A DNA stretch of 5,135 nucleotides from Clostridia bacterium (lineage in GTDB: Bacteria > Bacillota_A > Clostridia > Christensenellales > Aristaeellaceae): NCBI GenBank assembly GCA_017938785.1, contig JAGBAU010000014.1:1-5135 (forward strand), in the 5' to 3' direction. The notes beneath the pieces were generated by a model, which was given only the letters and a program-made list of their open reading frames with translations, searched no databases and was not told the DNA's origin. Made by a program: the position numbers and the translations under genes. Positions 1-5,046 of the stretch are shown here, piece after piece (the stretch's first letter is position 1; each line of letters begins with the position of its first letter).

Positions 1-1853
1 ATGAGTCTTTTCAGCAGAATGCAGCAGTGGTGCTGAAACAGACGGGAGAGTGCCTGTTTGAAGAAGTAAGCGCCTACGGGGAACCTGCGGAAGTAACTGA
101 AATGCGGGATAAAATACTCAATACCCAAACGACGATTGTGAAAGGAGATACTTATATCCCCGGCAAAACCTATACCGGAAAGGCCTATTATGTTTCCAAC
201 AACGGAAATGACGAAAATGACGGCCTCTCCCCTGAAACGGCATGGGCAACGCTGGACAGGATCAACGACTCAATTACCCATGATGAAGTGCCGATTGAGT
301 CCGGCGACGCGATTTTCTTTGAACGCGGCGGTTTCTGGCGCGGTCACCTCATGATCTGGTGGACGACTGACATTACGATTTCTGCCTATGGAAGAGGAGA
401 AAAGCCCATCATTACTTCCTCCCCTGAAAGCGGAGCGGATGAAGAAAAATGGGAACTTGTACACGAAGGCGAAAACGGTGAAAAGATCTGGAAGTTCTAT
501 CAGGATATGACGGATACGGGCATGATCGTGCTGAACGATGAAATGTCGGCCCAGCGCGTGACGCCGAGATGGACCGGCAGTGCGTGGGTTAATTGGGATG
601 GAACACCCTTTGATGTAAAAAACGGGCTCACCAAGGATTTGGATTATTTCGTTGATATTGGCGATCTGATGCCGGGCACTACGGAATTCTTCGATTATCA
701 GGATAGCCCATATGTGTCTTATGGCGCTCTCCATCTGCGCTGCGATGCGGGAAACCCCGGCGCTGTGTTTGAAAGTATTGAATTTGCATCGATGATTGTG
801 CATCCTTCCGATTCGTCAAGGATAAGCTCCCCGCTCTCCCTCGAACCCGGCAATACGCTGGATAATATCTGCGTGAAGTATTATCCCATGGGCGGAAGCG
901 GCAATCCAAACAACGGTGCGGTGCAGAATTGCGAATTTGCCTGGGGCGGCGGTGGTGTGCAGTTTGTGCATGACGGATATATAACCGGAAGAATGGGTGA
1001 TGCCCTGTTTGGTGCATGGCTGAAAAACTGCACTGTGCGCAATAATTATTTTCATGATCTGTTTTCCCATGCCATGATTATTGAAGGCAGCATTGAGCAT
1101 GGAGATGGCGGCCCCTGTCGGGATATCATCTTTGCCGATAACCTTGTTGTCAATAGTGCTGGTTTGAATTATCAGCAGGAACGAGGAGGATTCGAGAGCC
1201 TGAATATAACAGGGAATATCTTCTTCAATAATGAAAACCATTGGGGCGCGGAGTATAGCTGGAACGGAGGATGGGCTTCTACGGAGTATTGGAAGTTCAT
1301 CCGTTTCCAGAGAGGTTCGGATAGCCTGGAAACCTATTATGAAAGCTGCTCCGTCAGCGACAACAGCTTCTATTATCCCCTGCAGTTTTTCCTTGTGAGC
1401 GGCATTGACCAGTCCATGCTGCCGGAGTTTGGAAACAACGCCTATTATCTTGCTGAAAACAGCATGGGCTTTGCAAGCTGGATCGTCAATCCCAACGGCG
1501 GCAGTTTTGAACCTGTATTCAAAGATAACGCCGAGGTCTTCCTCCGGGAATACCTGAAGGATGAAACCAGCGTGATCGTCCGCCCGGGCGAAAGCTATGT
1601 ACGGGAACCTCAGGATGATGGAGAAGCAAACGAAATGCCCATCGTCTATGAGGAAATGGCAGTTGGTTCCAAGGGAGAACATGTCCAGATTCTCCAGCAG
1701 CTTTTGATTAACAGGAGATACCTCTCCGATTCCGCAGATGGTGTTTTCGGCAAGAAGACAGCCGAGGCAGTCAAAAACGCCCAGGCTGATTTCGGCCTTG
1801 AACAAACCGGCGTTGCGGATGAGGCTTTCCTGAGAGTGTTCTGCGCAAGCTGA
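1..1853 (+). CDS. Right-handed beta-helix (pectate-lyase-fold) protein with C-terminal peptidoglycan-binding domain; 5'-truncated
   Basis: The reading frame is open to the left edge (first whole codon at base 3), so the true start, and any signal peptide, lies outside. The GTG at 27 is merely the first possible start inside the window and has no ribosome binding site. About 616 residues are visible. A segment beginning YYVSNNGNDENDGLSPETAW (from about base 186) is the typical opening of parallel beta-helix surface proteins and polysaccharide-lyase-like enzymes. It is followed by GDAIFFERGG and, around 1020-1370, repeated rungs with asparagine ladders (NNYFHDL, DNLVVN, GNIFFNN, DNSFYY). The last 65 residues (about 1659-1850) fit a PG_binding_1 domain, with GSKGEHVQILQQLL and DGVFGKKTAEAV. 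A cell-wall-attached or secreted carbohydrate-active or adhesive protein is inferred; no catalytic residues could be assigned. The gene ends in tandem in-frame stops TGA-TAA. Confidence 0.85.
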   Translation, partial: ESFQQNAAVVLKQTGECLFEEVSAYGEPAEVTEMRDKILNTQTTIVKGDTYIPGKTYTGKAYYVSNNGNDENDGLSPETAWATLDRINDSITHDEVPIESGDAIFFERGGFWRGHLMIWWTTDITISAYGRGEKPIITSSPESGADEEKWELVHEGENGEKIWKFYQDMTDTGMIVLNDEMSAQRVTPRWTGSAWVNWDGTPFDVKNGLTKDLDYFVDIGDLMPGTTEFFDYQDSPYVSYGALHLRCDAGNPGAVFESIEFASMIVHPSDSSRISSPLSLEPGNTLDNICVKYYPMGGSGNPNNGAVQNCEFAWGGGGVQFVHDGYITGRMGDALFGAWLKNCTVRNNYFHDLFSHAMIIEGSIEHGDGGPCRDIIFADNLVVNSAGLNYQQERGGFESLNITGNIFFNNENHWGAEYSWNGGWASTEYWKFIRFQRGSDSLETYYESCSVSDNSFYYPLQFFLVSGIDQSMLPEFGNNAYYLAENSMGFASWIVNPNGGSFEPVFKDNAEVFLREYLKDETSVIVRPGESYVREPQDDGEANEMPIVYEEMAVGSKGEHVQILQQLLINRRYLSDSADGVFGKKTAEAVKNAQADFGLEQTGVADEAFLRVFCAS

Positions 1854-1857
1854 TAAA

Positions 1858-1892
1858 AAACAAACCCACCCGTTCAACGGGTGGGTTTGTTT
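1858..1892. terminator. Bidirectional intrinsic terminator between convergent genes
   Basis: Two 17-base arms (1858-1874 and 1876-1892) are perfect reverse complements around base 1875; in RNA this is a stem of about 15 pairs with a loop of about 5. On the minus strand the stem is followed directly by six T (the A-run at 1855-1860). On the plus strand it is followed by a T-rich stretch ending in five T by about 1903. It sits exactly between the stop of the beta-helix gene (1853) and the stop of the minus-strand acetyltransferase gene (1895), so it can serve both. Confidence 0.95.
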
Positions 1893-1894
1893 GA

Positions 1895-2455
1895 TCACTT
1901 TTTCAGATAATCCTTCCTCAGGATGGCGTAGAGGTCCACATCCACGAACTTGCCCTTGTTCATCATACGCTGGCGCAGGGTTCCTTCCTTTGCCATGCCG
2001 CACTTGCGCATCACCGCACCAGAGGCGGGATTTTCCGTTTCATGCTGGGCCTCGATGCGGTTCAGGTTCATGACCCGGAACCCGTAGTCGATGAGCCCGC
2101 CCAGTGCTTCGGTCATGATGCCTTTGTTCCAGAACTGGCGGTTTAGGGAATAGCCGGCTTCGGCGGAGGCGTTGTCCTTCTGAATCCACATAAAGCCGAT
2201 GGTGCCGATGACCTGGCCTGTAGCCTTCCATTCGATACCCCAGCTGGCAGGTTCGCCCAGGCGGTACTTGCGCAGCATGTAGCGGATGTAGTTCTTGGCC
2301 TCGGCAAGGCTGACCATGGCGTCCCAGAGCACATATTTGGCAACCAGGGGGTCCTGGCTGTAGGCGTAGATGTCCTGGGCGTCCCGCATGGTGAGCTTGC
2401 GCAGGCGCAGTCGCTCGGTTTCAATATCCGGCATATAACCGAAGGAAAAATCCAT
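1895..2455 (-). CDS. GNAT-family N-acetyltransferase, RimJ/RimL-like
   Basis: The protein has 186 residues from the chosen start. The N-terminal PDIETERLRLRKLTMRDAQD (residues 9-28) is the standard beginning of the RimJ/RimL branch (Acetyltransf_3). The acetyl-CoA-binding region follows: GQVIGTIGF (80-88), EAGYSLNRQFWNKGIMTEAL (99-118) and the C-terminal ENPASGAVMRKCGM segment (141-154). These enzymes move acetyl from acetyl-CoA to an amine of a protein N-terminus, small molecule or drug; the substrate here cannot be told. It is the second gene of a minus-strand pair behind the Nudix gene. Two starts are possible. ATG 2476 overlaps the Nudix stop by one base (TGATG) but has no ribosome binding site. 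ATG 2455 has GGAGG (2468-2472) 12 bases upstream and leaves the usual short lead before the ETERLRLR motif, so I prefer it. Translational coupling would still allow the longer form, with seven more residues (MRRPRKA). Confidence 0.88.
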   Translation of the reverse strand: MDFSFGYMPDIETERLRLRKLTMRDAQDIYAYSQDPLVAKYVLWDAMVSLAEAKNYIRYMLRKYRLGEPASWGIEWKATGQVIGTIGFMWIQKDNASAEAGYSLNRQFWNKGIMTEALGGLIDYGFRVMNLNRIEAQHETENPASGAVMRKCGMAKEGTLRQRMMNKGKFVDVDLYAILRKDYLKK

Positions 2456-2475
2456 AGCTTTTCTGGGCCTCCGCA

Positions 2476-3027
2476 TCAGATCAGGTTCTTAGCCATCAGC
2501 AGGGTGATCTGGGTCTTGGCGTCGCGGATTTCACCGCGCATCACCATTTCATACGCCTCATCGAAAGGCATCTTCACCAGGTTCAGGAATTCATCCTCGT
2601 CCGGATGGCTGTCGCCCTTCTTCAGATCCCGGGCAAGGTACAGGGAGATGCATTCGTTGGAGTAGCCGGCGGCGTTGTAGGTATCGGTGAGGAAGAGCCA
2701 GTTATCGGCCTCCAGGCCGGTTTCCTCCGCCAGCTCGCGCTTGGCGGCCTCCAGACGGTTCTCGCCGATGTGGTCCAGCTTGCCTGCGGGAATCTCCAAA
2801 AGAACCTTGTCCAGCGGAGCGCGGAACTGGCGCACCAGGTAGACGTTGCCCTCGCTGTCAATGGGCAGCACGGCAGCGGCGCCCACATGCACGATGATTT
2901 CGCGCTTGGCCAGCTTGCCGTTGGGCAGCTCATTGGTGACGTGGTCGATATTCAGAATGATGCCGTCGAACATGCGCTCACGGGATATGTTCTTTTCCAT
3001 GATGGATTCATCGTTGAAAGTACGCAT
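2476..3027 (-). CDS. Nudix hydrolase, ADP-ribose pyrophosphatase type (NudF-like)
   Basis: The protein has 183 residues, a normal length for cytosolic ADP-ribose pyrophosphatases, which hydrolyse ADP-ribose to AMP and ribose 5-phosphate with Mg2+. The order of elements fits: an N-terminal beta domain (FDGIILNIDHVTNELPNGKL, 20-39), VYLVRQFRAPLDKVLLEIPA (62-81), then a Nudix box from G82 with E89, R97-E98-L99, E101-E102 and G104. Two details are unusual. The box has six, not five, residues between the first Gly and Glu. The proline usually found about 15-16 residues after the box in ADP-ribose enzymes is Ala here (AAGYSNE, 119-125). The start is ATG 3027 because AGGAGG lies 7 bases upstream. 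An upstream in-frame ATG (3108) would add 27 residues across the intergenic region and has no such site. It heads a two-gene operon with the acetyltransferase. The family is firm; the exact substrate is inferred. Confidence 0.9.
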   Translation of the reverse strand: MRTFNDESIMEKNISRERMFDGIILNIDHVTNELPNGKLAKREIIVHVGAAAVLPIDSEGNVYLVRQFRAPLDKVLLEIPAGKLDHIGENRLEAAKRELAEETGLEADNWLFLTDTYNAAGYSNECISLYLARDLKKGDSHPDEDEFLNLVKMPFDEAYEMVMRGEIRDAKTQITLLMAKNLI

Positions 3028-3034
3028 AGTGTTT

Positions 3035-3040
3035 CCTCCT
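3035..3040 (-). promoter_or_regulatory. Ribosome binding site of the Nudix gene
   Basis: On the minus strand this reads AGGAGG, a full consensus, 7 bases before ATG 3027. It decides the start in favour of 3027 over the longer frame that begins at 3108. Confidence 0.88.
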
Positions 3041-3101
3041 GATTTGCTTGCGCTGCGGAGAATATTCGACCAGTAAGGGCGGAATTCCTGCCAATTTCCA
3101 C

Positions 3102-3130
3102 TAGCCAAACCCGAGAATTTGTTGTATAAT
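3102..3130 (+). promoter_or_regulatory. Sigma-A-type promoter for the P-loop NTPase gene
   Basis: The -10 box is a perfect TATAAT (3125-3130). Seventeen bases upstream is TAGCCA (3102-3107), matching the -35 consensus at four of six positions. The transcript would start near 3137, giving a short 5' leader of about 30 bases before the TTG start at 3169. The promoter lies in the 141-base divergent gap between this gene and the Nudix gene. Confidence 0.7.
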
Positions 3131-3151
3131 GAAATTGAACCTAAGGAATCT

Positions 3152-3165
3152 GAAAGGAGATGATC
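3152..3165 (+). promoter_or_regulatory. Extended Shine-Dalgarno site containing a decoy ATG
   Basis: GAAAGGAGATGATC differs at only one position from the sequence complementary to the 3' end of 16S rRNA (GAAAGGAGGTGATC). The ATG at 3160-3162 lies inside this pairing region with zero spacing from AAGGAG, so it is not a likely start. Counted from AGGAGA (3155-3160), the in-frame TTG at 3169 has an ideal spacer of 8 bases. Confidence 0.8.
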
Positions 3166-3168
3166 GGG

Positions 3169-3594
3169 TTGATACAGATTATTTTGGGCGATAAGGGTAC
3201 CGGCAAGACCAAGCGTTTGATTGATCTGGCAAATGAATCACTGAAGAATGAACACGGCGATATTATTTTTATCGATGATGATAAGCGCTATATGTATGAC
3301 CTGCGCCATGAAATCCGTTTCGTGGATGCCAGCGAATACCCCGTAGGCAAGAAGGCAACCGCCACCGAAATGCTCGGCTTTATCTGCGGTATGCTGTCCG
3401 TAAACTTTGACATTACGCTGATCGTAATGGATGCGTTCATGAAGCTCATTCGTACCCCGCTGGCTGATCTGGAAATGGAAGAGTTCTTCAAGAAGCTGGA
3501 AAAGCTCTCTGAAGCACATCACTGCAACTTCCTGATTTCCGTGAGCGCCGCTGCGGATAGTGTTCCGGAATATATTCAGAAGTATGTAATCTGA
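3169..3594 (+). CDS. Small P-loop NTPase of unknown function, TTG start
   Basis: The protein has 141 residues from TTG 3169 (MIQIILGDKGTGKTKRL). Walker A is GDKGTGKT (residues 7-14). A hydrophobic strand ending in Asp, ITLIVMD (82-88), fits Walker B, and FLISVSA (121-127) looks like the following core strand with a sensor-like Ser. It is little more than a minimal nucleotide-binding fold. It has no recognisable effector domain, signal peptide or membrane segment, so it is cytosolic. Small stand-alone proteins like this in Clostridia are sometimes labelled twitching-motility PilT, but I see no PilT-specific features (Asp and His boxes, N-terminal PAS-like domain), so that name should not be used. 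It is first in a co-oriented series with two membrane-protein genes and has its own promoter. Starting at ATG 3160 would add three residues and is disfavoured by ribosome binding site spacing. Confidence 0.85.
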   Translation: MIQIILGDKGTGKTKRLIDLANESLKNEHGDIIFIDDDKRYMYDLRHEIRFVDASEYPVGKKATATEMLGFICGMLSVNFDITLIVMDAFMKLIRTPLADLEMEEFFKKLEKLSEAHHCNFLISVSAAADSVPEYIQKYVI

Positions 3595-3614
3595 TTTATT
3601 GATAGTATCATTAT

Positions 3615-3642
3615 GGGCCGTCCGCGTAGCGGGCGGCTTTGC
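3615..3642 (+). terminator. GC-rich hairpin after the P-loop gene (weak terminator or attenuator)
   Basis: Arms GCCGTCCGC (3617-3625) and GCGGGCGGC (3629-3637) form nine pairs, including one G-U, around a GTA loop. Two more G-U pairs can extend the base. The stem is followed by TTTGCTTT, an interrupted U-tract, so termination may be partial. It lies 21 bases after the NTPase stop and just before the ribosome binding site of the next gene (GGAGG 3647-3651). Confidence 0.65.
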
Positions 3643-3655
3643 TTTGGGAGGAAAT

Positions 3656-3958
3656 ATGCGCTGGTGGATTAAACTCGCGGCTGCCTTGCTTATAATTATG
3701 CTGCTGGCGTGGCTGGGTTGGAGCCTGGTGAACGGCTTGACCGGCCTGCTCAGCGGTGCGGATTTAAACGCGGGGGAGAAGGACCCCATGTTTGCCGAGG
3801 AGGCGCTGCATCCCACCCGGCCGCCGGAGCTGGATGAAGAGGTCGTCCCGGATAAGAAACCCACTCTGGATGACTATGCGCCCACGGAAGGCGCACCGGT
3901 GGACAAGACCGCGGACGAACTCATCCGCGAAGCCCGGCAGAAGAATTCAAGCACATGA
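3656..3958 (+). CDS. Small single-pass membrane protein with acidic, proline-containing tail; function unknown
   Basis: The protein has 100 residues. The start ATG 3656 follows GGGAGG with a short 4-base spacer; the in-frame TTG at 3599 would add 19 residues across the terminator hairpin and is rejected. Residues 3-25 (WWIKLAAALLIIMLLAWLGW and a few more) form one strongly hydrophobic segment with a nearby Arg/Lys, fitting an uncleaved signal anchor. Residues 40-100 are hydrophilic, mostly acidic and rich in Pro (HPTRPPELDEEVVPDKKPTL), probably disordered, ending in a short charged helix (ADELIREARQ). Under the positive-inside rule the tail would lie outside the membrane; that is inference. 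No known family is recognised. It sits between the P-loop NTPase and the YkvI-like gene, with a hairpin on each side. Confidence 0.75.
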   Translation: MRWWIKLAAALLIIMLLAWLGWSLVNGLTGLLSGADLNAGEKDPMFAEEALHPTRPPELDEEVVPDKKPTLDDYAPTEGAPVDKTADELIREARQKNSST

Positions 3959-3965
3959 AATACTG

Positions 3966-4007
3966 CCTGTCCTGCATACATCTATGCCGGGCAGGTGTTG
4001 TATTTTG
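3966..4007 (+). terminator. Intrinsic terminator or attenuator upstream of the YkvI-like gene
   Basis: Arms CCTGTCCTGCAT (3966-3977) and ATGCCGGGCAGG (3984-3995) form twelve positions with one mismatch and one G-U pair around a six-base loop (ACATCT). They are followed by a U-rich stretch, TGTTGTATTTTG (3996-4007). It starts 8 bases after the stop of the small membrane protein gene. Only 15 bases separate it from the next start codon, so the downstream gene has no room for its own promoter after it and probably depends on read-through. Confidence 0.7.
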
Positions 4008-4022
4008 AATCGGGAAAATGAA

Positions 4023-4892
4023 ATGTATGGCGCGCTGGCCGTCGTGGCTGCGGCGTTGGGAATGGACTTTGTTTCCGGGCAGGCACTGGCGGCCTTCTAT
4101 GCGCAGACGGGCAGGGCAGGATGGCTGGGCATAGCCCTGTCAATGCTGCTGTTCGGCCTGGCGGTCGGCGCAATCGCCCATGCAGCGCGCCGCTGCGGTG
4201 CGCAGAATGTAGGCGAACTGCTTTCCCGGCTGCCGGGAGGTGGAGTGGGGAGGGGCGCGCTGTTGCTGTACGGCTGTATTCTCCTGCTGGCGGCGGGTAT
4301 GCTGGTAACTTCGGCCGGGCATATGTGCGCGCTGGCGGTGCCTGTACGGCATGCGGATTTGCTGGGCGGCGCGCTGGCGCTGCTGGCAGCCGCGGTGCTG
4401 GCCTTTGCCGGGAAATGCATGATGAAGGCTGTCGGTGGTGCACTGGCGCTGATGATGCTGGTTCTGGAGGCTGCGCTGCTGCTGTTTGCGGATTTGCCGG
4501 ACACGCCCAGGTATGCGATTGAACTACGGCTGCAGGGGAATTATCCTGCGGCGCTTATCTTTGCAGCGCTGCACACAGCGGCGGGAATTTGCCTCTCGGC
4601 CGGACTGGCAGTCAGGTTTGCTGATGGAAGATGCCGGGCGGTGCGCCTGGGAAGTCGCGCCGGGCTGGTCTACGGCCTGCTGCTGGGACTTGGAAATGCG
4701 GTTCTCATGACGGAGGATGTGCGCATTCTGGGGCTGCAGCTGCCCTTTGTGGCTCTGTGCGCTGACTGGGGAAATGCGGGGTTTTACCTGAATGCAGCGC
4801 TCAGCTGGATGTTCTGCGTATTCTCACTGGCAGGACTGATCTGCGGACTTTTGCCCTCGCGAAATCACTCAAAAAATGATGTTAAATTATGA
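4023..4892 (+). CDS. YkvI-like multi-pass membrane protein (APC/LeuT-fold superfamily), divergent
   Basis: The protein has 289 residues and about eight or nine hydrophobic segments (near 3-26, 33-55, 78-104, 112-130, 135-156, 175-197, 213-231, 236-250 and 255-277). The N-terminal ALGMDFVSGQALAAFYAQTG (11-30) aligns by eye with the family signature GAGFASGQEILxFF of YkvI-type proteins, where the first helix is broken as in LeuT-fold transporters. The match is degenerate: the Glu after SGQ is Ala. At 289 residues it is shorter than the roughly 340-350 I recall for YkvI, though it ends in a normal hydrophilic tail. The family is thought to move amino acids or related solutes; the substrate is unknown. 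The start ATG 4023 has only a weak GGGA seven bases upstream. TTG 4005 is possible but lies in the U-tract of the preceding hairpin. The frame continues open far upstream, overlapping the previous gene, but that part is not membrane-like and is read as chance. Confidence 0.72.
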   Translation: MYGALAVVAAALGMDFVSGQALAAFYAQTGRAGWLGIALSMLLFGLAVGAIAHAARRCGAQNVGELLSRLPGGGVGRGALLLYGCILLLAAGMLVTSAGHMCALAVPVRHADLLGGALALLAAAVLAFAGKCMMKAVGGALALMMLVLEAALLLFADLPDTPRYAIELRLQGNYPAALIFAALHTAAGICLSAGLAVRFADGRCRAVRLGSRAGLVYGLLLGLGNAVLMTEDVRILGLQLPFVALCADWGNAGFYLNAALSWMFCVFSLAGLICGLLPSRNHSKNDVKL

Positions 4893-4910
4893 AAATTCGC
4901 AGTATTTTAA

Positions 4911-4939
4911 TTGACCGAAGACCAAAATTAGGATATAAT
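4911..4939 (+). promoter_or_regulatory. Strong sigma-A promoter of rplM
   Basis: TTGACC (4911-4916, five of six matches to the -35 consensus) and a perfect TATAAT (4934-4939) are separated by exactly 17 bases. An A/T-rich stretch lies just upstream (about 4867-4910), compatible with an UP element. Transcription would begin near 4946, leaving an untranslated leader of about 100 bases before the GTG at 5047. This makes rplM a transcription unit separate from the membrane-protein genes. Confidence 0.92.
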
Positions 4940-4987
4940 ACATCTTGTGTCAATACGCTCACTAGCCCCGAGCTTAAGGCATGACCG

Positions 4988-5027
4988 CGCAAAAGTACTG
5001 ACCACACTTTTCGCAAAAGCATTGATC
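4988..5027 (+). repeat. Imperfect 16-base direct repeat in the rplM leader
   Basis: CGCAAAAGTACTGACC (4988-5003) and CGCAAAAGCATTGATC (5012-5027) match at 13 of 16 positions, offset by 24 bases. The two AAAAG copies flank the single CTTTT at 5007-5011 and so can compete to pair with it. Confidence 0.6.
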
Positions 5028-5033
5028 TTATTT

Positions 5034-5038
5034 GGAGG
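5034..5038 (+). promoter_or_regulatory. Ribosome binding site of rplM
   Basis: GGAGG lies 8 bases before GTG 5047. This spacing favours the GTG start over the in-frame ATG at 5059, four codons further on, which would be 20 bases away. Confidence 0.88.
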
Positions 5039-5046
5039 AATTACTC

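Larger units (their letters stand above)
4946..5046 (+). promoter_or_regulatory. Putative structured L13 (rplM) mRNA leader
   Basis: The leader folds by hand into a closed domain. The outer stem TGTGTC (4946-4951) pairs with GACCACA (5000-5006) with one bulged C. Inside is a hairpin of three helices: 4956-4958 with 4987-4989, 4959-4961 with 4982-4984, and 4965-4967 with 4978-4980, with loop 4968-4977. Downstream, CTTTT (5007-5011) can pair with AAAAG (5015-5019), or alternatively with AAAAG at 4991-4995. Bacillota are known to carry an L13 leader motif upstream of rplM-rpsI, thought to mediate autoregulation by a ribosomal protein. Assignment to that class rests on position and structure, not on a covariance-model hit. 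No sequence complementary to the GGAGG site is evident, so the mode of control is open. Confidence 0.65.

Noticed and set aside
1..38. Frame starting at ATG base 1
   Set aside because: It hits a stop after eleven codons (TGA at 34-36). The frame starting at base 3 is the continuous one.
816..2003. Long open frame on the minus strand (395 codons) opposite the beta-helix gene and running through the terminator
   Set aside because: It is antisense to a gene with clear domains, crosses the strong terminator hairpin and the 3' end of the acetyltransferase gene, and encodes no recognisable domain. It reflects codon bias on the opposite strand.
3064..3094. Possible promoter for the Nudix operon (minus-strand TTGGCA at 3089-3094)
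   Set aside because: The -35-like box is good, but no acceptable -10 lies 16-18 bases downstream; the best A/T-rich candidates (TCGAAT, AATATT) are 19-22 bases away. A promoter must exist nearby, but I cannot place it.
3028..3108. Longer Nudix start at 3108
   Set aside because: AGGAGG at 3035-3040 sits correctly for ATG 3027. The extra 27 residues would be encoded in the intergenic region and are not part of the Nudix fold.
3169..3594. Calling the small NTPase a twitching-motility (PilT) protein
   Set aside because: Only generic Walker motifs are present. PilT-specific boxes and any type IV pilus genes are absent, and the protein is less than half the usual length.
3599..3611. TTGATA and TATCAT elements as a promoter for the small membrane protein gene
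   Set aside because: They overlap or lack a partner at the right spacing, and any transcript would still pass through the hairpin at 3617-3637.
3238..3864. Minus-strand open frame (208 codons) opposite the P-loop NTPase and small membrane protein genes
   Set aside because: It covers two better-supported genes and the hairpin between them, and its translation is low-complexity and not family-like.
3792..4022. N-terminal extension of the YkvI-like frame back to 3792
   Set aside because: The extension overlaps the small membrane protein gene, gives an Arg/Pro-rich sequence typical of out-of-frame reading, and crosses the hairpin at 3966-3995. The membrane protein starts at 4023.
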